A DNA stretch of 6,254 nucleotides, from assembly GCA_902782985.1 (NCBI GenBank), contig CACZPC010000303.1, positions 1-6,254 of the forward strand, given 5' to 3'. The DNA comes from Oscillospiraceae bacterium (GTDB lineage: Bacteria; Bacillota; Clostridia; Saccharofermentanales; Saccharofermentanaceae). A model generated the notes under the pieces. The model saw nothing but the letters and a program-made list of their open reading frames with translations. It had not been told where the DNA came from and searched no databases. Position 1 is the stretch's first letter. Each line of letters begins with the position of its first letter. The position numbers were made by a program, and so were the translations under genes. Of this stretch, positions 1-5,464 are shown one piece after another.

Positions 1-278
1 ACTGTCATATGAGGATAGAGAGCGTAGTTCTGGAAAACCATCGCGATATCTCTGTCCTTAGGAAGTACGTCGTTGATAAGACGATCTTCGATGTAGATCT
101 CACCCTCGGAAATATCCTCGAGACCTGCGAGCATACGAAGTGTTGTAGACTTACCACAACCGGAAGGACCAACGAGGATAACGAACTCCTTATCTGCGAC
201 TTCAAGGTTGAAGTCGGAAACAGCAACAACGCCGCCGTCATACTTCTTGTAAACATGCTGGAAAGATAAACTTGCCAT
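1..278 (-). CDS. ugpC: ABC transporter ATP-binding protein, MsmX/UgpC/MalK type (5' part, cut by window edge)
   Basis: This is the cytoplasmic ATPase subunit that powers a carbohydrate-type ABC importer (MalK/UgpC/MsmX family; in Bacillota one such ATPase often serves several sugar permeases). Only the first 92 codons are present; the gene runs off the left edge. Translation begins [16 protein letters not shown]. The Walker A motif GPSGCGKST is at residues 37-45, followed by [16 protein letters not shown], and the Q-loop [13 protein letters not shown] is at 80-92. The wording of these motifs is typical of the sugar CUT1 ATPases. The signature LSGGQ, Walker B and the C-terminal regulatory domain lie outside the window. 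The ATG at 276-278 is chosen because GGAGG (290-294 on this strand) precedes it by 11 bases. Codons look highly expressed: GGT, GTT and CGT are common and all three prolines are CCT, unlike the arg genes, which favour CCC and GGC. The substrate cannot be told; ugpC is a family label. Confidence 0.93.
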   Translation of the reverse strand, partial: MASLSFQHVYKKYDGGVVAVSDFNLEVADKEFVILVGPSGCGKSTTLRMLAGLEDISEGEIYIEDRLINDVLPKDRDIAMVFQNYALYPHMT

Positions 279-294
279 ATTACCAATAACCTCC

Positions 295-316
295 AAAACG
301 CCCTGTGGGCTTTTTT
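295..316. promoter_or_regulatory. GC hairpin with T-tract in the ATPase leader
   Basis: GCCC (300-303) and GGGC (307-310) form a perfect 4-bp stem around a TGT loop. After one mismatch the flanking AAAA (295-298) can pair with TTTT (312-315). Read on the plus strand the stem is followed by six T (311-316), so it resembles a short intrinsic terminator for rightward, antisense transcription leaving the ATPase gene. Read on the minus strand it lies in the ATPase mRNA leader, just upstream of the GGAGG ribosome-binding site, and would be close to the 5' end if the extended -10 at 327-335 is used. A terminator, a 5' mRNA stabiliser or a translation modulator are all possible; the sequence does not decide. 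Confidence 0.4.
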
Positions 317-326
317 CATCACAGAT

Positions 327-335
327 ACTATAACA
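327..335 (-). promoter_or_regulatory. Candidate extended -10 promoter for the ABC ATPase
   Basis: On the minus strand the sequence reads TGT-TATAGT, a TGn extension followed by a 5/6 match to TATAAT. Transcription would start near 319-320 and give a leader of about 41 bases. I see no good -35 hexamer at 16-18 bp upstream, which fits an extended -10 promoter but keeps this tentative. Confidence 0.4.
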
Positions 336-430
336 AAACGGATACTTAGCTTCTATATGTCATGTTTGCCAAAAAAGATTGAGGCGTTTTGTAGTGAATT
401 TCGCTTCCAAACACCGTTCTTTAGACTTTT

Positions 431-490
431 TGCACACAGCAGCAAGCGGGCGTTTGTGCATTTGTGACAAGAGCGTTCACATTTCGCACA
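431..490. repeat. Nested inverted repeats TGTGC/GCACA and TGTGA/TCACA
   Basis: TGTGC (455-459) pairs with GCACA (486-490), and inside it TGTGA (463-467) pairs with TCACA (477-481) around a 9-base loop. TGCACA at 431-436 is also complementary to TGTGCA at 455-460, so two alternative hairpins share one arm. The block sits 35 bp upstream of the arg -35 element. It may be an operator for a dimeric regulator or simply a DNA fold. The TGTGA-N9-TCACA spacing is not the N6 of a CRP site. Confidence 0.3.
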
Positions 491-524
491 TTATCTGTCA
501 TCTGTCTGTTGACCGAAAGGGTGA

Positions 525-553
525 TTGACATATGTATATTTATGCAGTATATT
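525..553 (+). promoter_or_regulatory. Main promoter of the arg operon
   Basis: A perfect -35 TTGACA (525-530) is followed, after exactly 17 bp, by the -10 TATATT (548-553, 5/6 match). Transcription should start near 560, giving a leader of about 92 bases before argC. The -10 lies at the centre of the ARG-box dyad, so bound ArgR should exclude RNA polymerase. Confidence 0.8.
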
Positions 554-568
554 GCATAAATCAACATT
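531..568 (+). promoter_or_regulatory. Tandem ARG boxes (ArgR/AhrC operator)
   Basis: Two 18-bp boxes can be aligned to the E. coli ARG consensus WNTGAATWWWWATTCANW. Box 1 (531-548, core TGTATATTTATGCA) departs at two defined positions. Box 2 (551-568, core TGCATAAATCAACA) departs at four. They are 2 bp apart, with centres 20 bp apart, close to the usual spacing for one ArgR hexamer. Together the cores form a 34-bp dyad (533-566) in which 14 of 17 pairs are complementary; the inner 24 bp (538-561) has only one mismatched pair. The site covers the -10 and the predicted start point. ArgR binding is inferred from the motif and from the genes downstream. Confidence 0.72.
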
Positions 569-573
569 ATATA

Positions 574-605
574 CGATACATAACTGTAACCCTCACAGAG
601 TATCG
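574..605 (+). promoter_or_regulatory. Possible stem-loop in the argC leader
   Basis: CGATAC (574-579) is complementary to GTATCG (600-605). Within the loop CTGT (584-587) can pair with ACAG (595-598), giving a two-part stem with a small bulge. It has no T-tract and no leader peptide, so it is not an attenuator of the usual kind. It ends 31 bases before the Shine-Dalgarno site. The function is unknown and the fold may be incidental. Confidence 0.25.
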
Positions 606-651
606 GTACGCTATATAATATATAGTATTAAATTATAAGGAAGTCATTACT

Positions 652-1716
652 ATGGACAGTATCAAGGTCAGCATCATCGGAAGCACGGGATATGTAGGCG
701 CGGAACTCGTACACGGATTCTTATGCCACCCCAATGTCAAGCTCGTGCATCTTACTTCACAGTCTTTCGCGGGACAGCTCTTCTCGGATGTCTATCCCGT
801 TTACAGAGGTATATGCGACCTGCCGCTCGAGGATATCTCACCCGAGGAAGTGGCTAAGGATTCCGATCTCGTTATTACGGCCCTTCCTCACGGAGTCTCT
901 TCCAAGACAGTACCCGTTCTTCTTGAGAACGGCGCCCGCGTCATCGATCACAGCGGCGACTTCAGATATAAGATCCTCGCTACTTATGAGAAGAGCTATA
1001 AGCTCGACCATCCTCACCCCGAGCTTCTCAAGGAGGCCGTATACGGACTTCCCGAGATCTACAGAGAGCAGCTCAAGGACGCAAGACTCGTTGCAAATCC
1101 CGGCTGCTATCCCACCTGCTCCCTTACGGCACTTGCGCCTTTCCTTAAGGCAGGCCTTATAGATAAGGATTCTATAATAATAGATGCAGTATCGGGTGTT
1201 ACCGGTGCGGGAAGAAAGTCCGATCTCGCTTATGCTTACTGCGAGCTCGACGAAGCCTTTAAGCCTTACGGTGCAGTCGGTCACAGACATACTACCGAGA
1301 TCAGCGAACAGTGCTCTTTCCTCTCAGGCGGAGACGGTACGGATATCAAGGTTACTTTTACTCCCCACCTGGCTCCTTTCAGAAGAGGCATGCTGGCGAC
1401 GATCTACTGCAGACCCGCTGCTTCTTTCGCTGATGTCTCATCCGATAAGATCAATAATATCTATTCCGAGTATTATAAAGACGAGCATTTCGTAAGAGTA
1501 CTTAAGAACAAGGAGCTTCCCGATGTTAAGGCAGTAAACGGCTCCAACTACATCGACGTGAACGGCGTTTACGATCCCGAGACCGGTATCATCAAGCTCT
1601 TCAGTGCTCAGGACAACCTGGGCAAGGGTGCCGCACTTCAGGCGATACAGGCATTCAATGCGATGTTCTCCCTCCCCGAGGATACGGGACTTAATACGAT
1701 AATAAGAGGTGTTTGA
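652..1716 (+). CDS. argC: N-acetyl-gamma-glutamyl-phosphate reductase
   Basis: This enzyme catalyses the third step of arginine synthesis: NADPH-dependent reduction of N-acetylglutamyl 5-phosphate to N-acetylglutamate 5-semialdehyde in the cytoplasm. The 354 residues are full length for the family. The Rossmann dinucleotide motif [10 protein letters not shown] is at residues 10-19, the catalytic cysteine is C152 in NPGCYPT (149-155), the SGVTGAGRK segment is at 181-189, the GHRHTTEI motif with the active-site histidine is at 210-217, and the conserved DNLGKGAA is at 321-328. The ATG at 652 is preceded at 8 bases by AAGGAAG (637-643). It is the first gene after the ARG-box promoter, and its stop codon is one base from the argB start. 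In many Clostridia argJ follows argC; here it does not. Confidence 0.97.
   Translation: MDSIKVSIIGSTGYVGAELVHGFLCHPNVKLVHLTSQSFAGQLFSDVYPVYRGICDLPLEDISPEEVAKDSDLVITALPHGVSSKTVPVLLENGARVIDHSGDFRYKILATYEKSYKLDHPHPELLKEAVYGLPEIYREQLKDARLVANPGCYPTCSLTALAPFLKAGLIDKDSIIIDAVSGVTGAGRKSDLAYAYCELDEAFKPYGAVGHRHTTEISEQCSFLSGGDGTDIKVTFTPHLAPFRRGMLATIYCRPAASFADVSSDKINNIYSEYYKDEHFVRVLKNKELPDVKAVNGSNYIDVNGVYDPETGIIKLFSAQDNLGKGAALQAIQAFNAMFSLPEDTGLNTIIRGV
1706..1711 (+). promoter_or_regulatory. argB ribosome-binding site inside the argC 3' end
   Basis: GAGGTG at 1706-1711 stands 6 bases before the ATG at 1718. This decides the argB start. An in-frame GTG at 1709 would give three more residues, but it lies within the Shine-Dalgarno element itself and has no site of its own at a proper distance. 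Confidence 0.75.
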
Positions 1717-1717
1717 T

Positions 1718-2635
1718 ATGGCAGATAATAAGATAATGCCCAATGTAACGGGCGAAATGCAGAACAAGATCGACAGGGCTTCTATCCTCATCGAGGCACT
1801 CCCCTATATAAGGAAGCTGAGAGGCCAGACCATCGTCATCAAGTACGGCGGAAATGCCATGGTCAACGAAGACTTAAAGCAGTCCGTAATGGATGACATC
1901 ACGCTCCTTAAGTATATCGGCATCAATCCGATCCTCGTACACGGCGGCGGACCAGACATCAACAATATGCTCAAGAGAGTAAATGTCGAATCCCACTTCG
2001 TCAACGGTCTCCGTTATACAGATGAGGAGACCATGGGCATCGCTCAGATGGTACTTATCGGCAAGACTAATAAGGAGATCGTCTCCAACCTCAATTCCAA
2101 GGGTGCCAAGGCGATCGGTATCTGCGGTATCGACGGCAACCTGATCGTAGCAGAGAAGATGACCGAGGATGCGTCGGGCAACCCCATAGACGTAGGATAT
2201 GTAGGCAAGATCAGGAAGATCAATACACATGTGATCGAAATGCTCGCCAATGACGAATACATTCCCGTAATCGCCCCCATCGGCGTAGGTCGTGACGGCG
2301 AGAGCTACAACATCAATGCTGACACTGTCGCAGCCGAGGTAGCCATCGCACTCAAGGCAAGCAAGCTGATAACGCTTACGGATGTTCCCGGTGTACTGGA
2401 CGGTGCGGGATCTCTCATCTCCATCCTGGACGAGGAGTCCATCGCCGACTATATCGCCGACGGAGCCATCACGGGCGGTATGATCCCCAAGATCGAAGGA
2501 TGCCTCGACACCGTAACAAGAGGCGTCAACAGAGCACATATAATTGACGGCAGGATACCTCACAGCATCATACTCGAGCTATTCACGTCTAAGGGCATCG
2601 GCACCATGATCATCAAAGAAAAGAGGGACAAATAA
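1718..2635 (+). CDS. argB: Acetylglutamate kinase, arginine-sensitive type
   Basis: It phosphorylates N-acetylglutamate with ATP to N-acetylglutamyl 5-phosphate, the second and usually controlling step of the pathway, in the cytoplasm. With the ATG at 1718 the protein has 305 residues. Amino-acid-kinase motifs are visible: IKYGGNAM at 41-48 (phosphate-binding lysine K42), HGGGPDI at 75-81, YNINADT at 197-203 (catalytic aspartate region) and MIPKIEGC at 255-262 (second lysine, K258). The first 36 residues, including [14 protein letters not shown], match the extra N-terminal helix of the hexameric, arginine-inhibited kinases (Pseudomonas aeruginosa and Thermotoga maritima type), which the arginine-insensitive E. 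coli enzyme lacks. The C-terminal [15 protein letters not shown] stretch also fits the arginine-site region. Feedback inhibition by arginine is therefore inferred. The stop overlaps the argD start by one base (TAATG). Confidence 0.97.
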   Translation: MADNKIMPNVTGEMQNKIDRASILIEALPYIRKLRGQTIVIKYGGNAMVNEDLKQSVMDDITLLKYIGINPILVHGGGPDINNMLKRVNVESHFVNGLRYTDEETMGIAQMVLIGKTNKEIVSNLNSKGAKAIGICGIDGNLIVAEKMTEDASGNPIDVGYVGKIRKINTHVIEMLANDEYIPVIAPIGVGRDGESYNINADTVAAEVAIALKASKLITLTDVPGVLDGAGSLISILDEESIADYIADGAITGGMIPKIEGCLDTVTRGVNRAHIIDGRIPHSIILELFTSKGIGTMIIKEKRDK

Positions 2636-3972
2636 TGAGCAGCTTGGACAAAGACTTAGAACTTACAAAGAAGTACGATAAAGATTACTGCCTTCAGGTA
2701 TTCGCTCCCCTGAATGTCGCTTTCAATAAGGGTAAGGGCGTTTATCTTTACGATACCGACGGCAGGAAATATATGGACATGATCGGCGGTATCGCCGTCA
2801 ATTCATTAGGTCACGGCAACCGCGAGCTCGTCCGTGCCGTCAGCAATCAGGCAGCTAACCTCATTCACTGCTCCAATTACTACTATATTCCCGGCAGGAG
2901 CGAACTTGCATATAAGCTCTGCCGTCTGAGCTTCGCCGATAAAGTATTCTTCTCCAATTCCGGAGCAGAGGCCAACGAAGCAGCTATCAAGCTCGCCCGC
3001 GGATATTTCTATTACAAGGGACAGAACCGCTACGAGATAATCACCGCCAATATGTCTTTCCACGGAAGGACGATGGGCACTATCGCCGCTACGGGCCAGG
3101 AGAAGTTCCGAAAGGCTTTCGCTCCCAACGTCCCCGGCTTTAAATATGTCGACTTTAACGATATCGAACAGCTCGAGGCTGCTGTCAGCGAATCCACCGC
3201 GGCAGTAATGCTCGAGCTCATCCAGGGCGAGAGCGGCGTTCACCCCGCAGACCGCGATTATATAAGGGCCGTACGCAAGCTCTGCAGCGAGAAGGGCATT
3301 CTTCTTATCATCGATGAGGTCCAGACCGGCGTAGGTCGTACGGGCAGGCTTTTCGCCTATGAGAACTATAATGTCACACCCGACATCATGACACTCGCCA
3401 AGGGCCTTGGCGGAGGTGTTCCCATCGGAGCTACCCTTTGCACCAACAAAGTAGCCGAAGGCTTCAAGGTCGGTGATCACGGTTCCACTTTCGGCGGCAA
3501 TCCCCTGGCAATGGCTGCAGGTAACTGCGTTATCGACCAGATCATGGAGAAAGATATCCTCAATAATGTCGGTCAGGTAAGCGGCGTCATCTTCGATCAG
3601 CTCAAGGCACTGAAGGATAAGTATCCCGTCATCACATCCGTGCGCGGTATGGGTCTTCTCATCGGCATCGAGTTCGACGGCACCGTATCCTCCGCCGGCA
3701 TGAAGGAAGCTCTCTTCTCCAAGGGATTCCTGGTAAGCGCCATCGGCAAGAGCACCATAAGGATCGCGCCTCCTCTCATCATCTCCAAGGCGGAAGCATC
3801 TAAGTTCTGCAAGGCTCTTGGAGACATATTAAAATCTCAGAAGAAGCGCCCTCTTCAGCTTAGTGCAGCCATGGGTTCCGAGTCAGCGGAGCAGGAAAAG
3901 CAGATCAAGGAAGAGATCACAAAGGAAACAGGTATCACCATATCGTCAACTGACGACAACGAGATCGAATAA
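2635..3972 (+). CDS. argD: Acetylornithine aminotransferase with C-terminal extension
   Basis: This PLP-dependent class III (ornithine-aminotransferase-like) enzyme moves an amino group from glutamate to N-acetylglutamate 5-semialdehyde, making N-acetylornithine; ArgD enzymes can also act on succinyl-diaminopimelate intermediates. Seen in order: NSGAEANEAAIKLAR (108-122, PLP phosphate region), SFHGRTMG (141-148), IIDEVQTGVGRTG (225-237, D227 facing the cofactor nitrogen), TLAKGLGGGVPIGA (253-266, Schiff-base lysine K256) and HGSTFGGNPLA (282-292). At 445 residues it is longer than the usual 380-400. The catalytic fold ends near residue 402, and about 43 residues follow that are rich in Glu, Lys, Ser and Thr and end DDNEIE, with no recognised domain. 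The start overlaps the argB stop by one base, and AGAGGG (2622-2627) lies 7 bases upstream. I see no frameshift: the reading frame is intact to the argF ribosome-binding site. Confidence 0.95.
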   Translation: MSSLDKDLELTKKYDKDYCLQVFAPLNVAFNKGKGVYLYDTDGRKYMDMIGGIAVNSLGHGNRELVRAVSNQAANLIHCSNYYYIPGRSELAYKLCRLSFADKVFFSNSGAEANEAAIKLARGYFYYKGQNRYEIITANMSFHGRTMGTIAATGQEKFRKAFAPNVPGFKYVDFNDIEQLEAAVSESTAAVMLELIQGESGVHPADRDYIRAVRKLCSEKGILLIIDEVQTGVGRTGRLFAYENYNVTPDIMTLAKGLGGGVPIGATLCTNKVAEGFKVGDHGSTFGGNPLAMAAGNCVIDQIMEKDILNNVGQVSGVIFDQLKALKDKYPVITSVRGMGLLIGIEFDGTVSSAGMKEALFSKGFLVSAIGKSTIRIAPPLIISKAEASKFCKALGDILKSQKKRPLQLSAAMGSESAEQEKQIKEEITKETGITISSTDDNEIE

Positions 3973-3984
3973 GGAGAATAAATC

Positions 3985-4911
3985 ATGAAGCATTATATAG
4001 ATTTTCACGAAGACGTAGGGATCGAGGAACTTGACTATCTGCTGGATATCGCGGCAGACATGAAGAAGAAGACCAAGACAGGCATCGAGCATCATTACCT
4101 TAACGGCAAGTCTCTGGGAATGATCTTCACCAAGTCATCCACCAGAACGCGTGTATCATTTGAGGTAGGCATGTTCCAGCTCGGCGGACAGGCTCTCTTC
4201 CTCAGCAATAACGACATTCAGATCGGACGCGGCGAATCCATCTACGATACGGCAAATGTCCTTTCGGGAATGCTCGACGGCATCATGATCCGTACATTCA
4301 AGCATCAGGATGTAGTAGATCTTGCAAAGTACGGCTCCATCCCGATCATCAACGGTCTTACTGATGACCAGCATCCCACACAGATGCTCGCAGACCTTCT
4401 TACGATCAAGGAGTGCAAGGGCGAGCTGAAGGGCTTAAAGCTCGCATACTTAGGTGACGGCAACAACGTGGCCAACTCCCTCCTTCAGGCATGCGCCAAG
4501 GCCGGAATGGACGTATCGATCGCTTCTCCCAAGGATTACACATGCCCTGACAAGTACGTCCGGCAGGCTCTTAAGGACGCCGCTGTTACGGGTTCCAAAG
4601 TCGTAATGACAGAGGATCCTTATGTGGCAGCCAAGGACGCCGACGTGATCTATACGGATACATGGACGAGCATGGGCCAGGAAGAAGAGAAGGCCATGAG
4701 AGTCAAGATCTTCAAGGATTACCAGGTCAACTCCGATATCATGAACACTGCTCACAAGGATGCTATCTTCCTTCACTGTCTCCCCGCTTACCGCGGCTAC
4801 GAAGTAACAGAGGATGTGATCGACGGACCTCAGAGCAAGGTCTTCCAGGAGGCTGAGAACAGGCTTCACGCTCATAAGGCCATCCTCGTCAACTGCTTCC
4901 TTAATGACTGA
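3985..4911 (+). CDS. argF: Ornithine carbamoyltransferase
   Basis: It joins carbamoyl phosphate to ornithine, giving citrulline and phosphate, in the cytoplasm; the active form is normally a trimer. The 308 residues are full length. The carbamoyl-phosphate motif STRTR is at residues 52-56, HPTQ at 130-133, LGDGNNVANSLL at 156-167, the ornithine-site motif DTWTSMG at 225-231, and the HCLP loop with the substrate-binding cysteine at 264-267. The DxWxSMG and HCLP motifs separate it from aspartate carbamoyltransferase and favour ornithine as substrate. A strong AAGGAG (3971-3976) overlaps the argD stop codon and stands 8 bases before the ATG, so argF probably has efficient initiation of its own. 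No carbamoyl-phosphate synthase or argG/argH genes are in the window. The stop codon lies inside the start of the next gene (8-base overlap). Confidence 0.97.
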   Translation: MKHYIDFHEDVGIEELDYLLDIAADMKKKTKTGIEHHYLNGKSLGMIFTKSSTRTRVSFEVGMFQLGGQALFLSNNDIQIGRGESIYDTANVLSGMLDGIMIRTFKHQDVVDLAKYGSIPIINGLTDDQHPTQMLADLLTIKECKGELKGLKLAYLGDGNNVANSLLQACAKAGMDVSIASPKDYTCPDKYVRQALKDAAVTGSKVVMTEDPYVAAKDADVIYTDTWTSMGQEEEKAMRVKIFKDYQVNSDIMNTAHKDAIFLHCLPAYRGYEVTEDVIDGPQSKVFQEAENRLHAHKAILVNCFLND

Positions 4912-5434
4912 AAATCAGTACATCTTAAGAACCGCTAAGCCTTCCGATGCAAGTGCCGTCAGGGACCTTGTCCGGGAGGCTATGGTTCATTACAGAGAAG
5001 AATCGGGCATCATGAACGATACGCTGGAGTCTTTAAGCGAGAGTGTGGACTCCGTACGCGACAGGATCAGCAGGAACAACTGCCTGTGCCTCTTTGACGG
5101 GGACACACCCGTCGGCACCATCACGATAAGCAGGATCAGGACTCCGATGAAATATTCCTTCTCCAAAAAGAGCGCCAATTTCCTGGCGCGCTATACGAGC
5201 TGCGGCTATATCTCCAGATTCGCAGTAGCCGACTCCGTGCGAAAGACAGGCCTCGGCAGCCGTCTCATGGACGAAGCGCTCCTCACTAAAGAAGCCGAAG
5301 ACATAGTACTGCTCCACACGGCAGTATCAAATAAGAATATGTGTGAATTTTATTATTCCAAGGGATTTATCCTTGTAGACAGCGAGAATTCAAGAGGGTA
5401 TGAGAGAGGGCTTTTCGCACTTATAAGGCAGTGA
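4904..5434 (+). CDS. GNAT-family N-acetyltransferase, last gene of the arg operon
   Basis: A 176-residue single-domain GNAT protein that would move an acetyl group from acetyl-CoA to an amine. The acetyl-CoA pyrophosphate-binding motif A is seen as YISRFAVADSVRKTGLGSRLM at about 102-122 (RKTGLG at 113-118 is the R-x-x-G-x-G/A loop). The C-terminal motif NKNMCEFYYSKGF (143-155) is also typical. The N-terminal half, with YREESGIMNDTLESLSES at 30-47, should carry substrate specificity. The ATG at 4904 overlaps the argF stop in ATGACTGA and has no Shine-Dalgarno site nearby, so translation is probably coupled to argF. Its place suggests a role in arginine metabolism. N-acetylglutamate synthase is the obvious hypothesis, since no argJ or argA is present here, but it shows no clear match to known short ArgA proteins. 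Acetylation of another amine or of a protein is equally possible. Confidence 0.85.
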   Translation: MTENQYILRTAKPSDASAVRDLVREAMVHYREESGIMNDTLESLSESVDSVRDRISRNNCLCLFDGDTPVGTITISRIRTPMKYSFSKKSANFLARYTSCGYISRFAVADSVRKTGLGSRLMDEALLTKEAEDIVLLHTAVSNKNMCEFYYSKGFILVDSENSRGYERGLFALIRQ

Positions 5435-5464
5435 TCCCGTGATCTCAGACAGTAACTGTCGGGA
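5435..5464. other. Hairpin at the convergent gene ends
   Basis: GACAG (5448-5452) pairs with CTGTC (5456-5460) around a TAA loop, and TCCC (5435-5438) pairs with GGGA (5461-5464) below it, with the 9 bases 5439-5447 bulged on one side. The structure begins directly after the stop codon of the acetyltransferase gene and contains the ispE stop codon (5445-5447). No T-tract follows in either direction, so it is not a standard intrinsic terminator. TCAGACAG occurs twice (5445-5452 and 5468-5475). Confidence 0.35.

Larger units (their letters stand above)
279..651. other. Divergent intergenic region between the ABC ATPase and argC
   Basis: These 373 bases hold no convincing gene. The left third contains the leader of the ATPase gene: an extended -10, a short hairpin and the Shine-Dalgarno site. 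The middle (about 431-490) carries nested inverted repeats. The right third carries the arg promoter, the ARG-box dyad and a roughly 90-base argC leader. It is clearly more AT-rich than the flanking genes around 525-640. A 36-codon frame (357-467, plus) has no ribosome-binding site and is not called. No T-box, tRNA or known riboswitch is recognisable. Confidence 0.85.

Noticed and set aside
357..467. A 36-codon frame in the divergent spacer on the plus strand
   Set aside because: It has no ribosome-binding site, an atypical composition, overlaps inverted repeats and lies upstream of the arg promoter. It looks like chance.
463..481. CRP-type site TGTGA...TCACA
   Set aside because: The half-sites are separated by 9 bases instead of 6, and the likely host is a Clostridia, where cAMP-CRP control of this type is not expected.
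560..651. T-box riboswitch, arginine leader peptide or attenuator before argC
   Set aside because: The leader is about 90 bases, has no T-box sequence, no ATG- or GTG-started small frame with arginine codons, and no stem followed by a T-tract.
1709..1717. GTG at 1709 as argB start
   Set aside because: It lies within the GAGGTG Shine-Dalgarno element that serves the ATG at 1718 and has no site of its own.
1874..2563. A 229-codon frame on the minus strand opposite argB, and a similar 224-codon frame at 2806-3480 opposite argD
   Set aside because: Both are antisense to well-supported enzymes with intact motifs. Long antisense frames are expected from the strong codon bias, and they show no ribosome-binding site or recognisable domain.
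3841..3972. ArgD tail as a frameshift or fusion to another gene
   Set aside because: The frame continues without a shift to a stop codon that overlaps the argF ribosome-binding site, and the tail has no domain motif. It is more simply a C-terminal extension.
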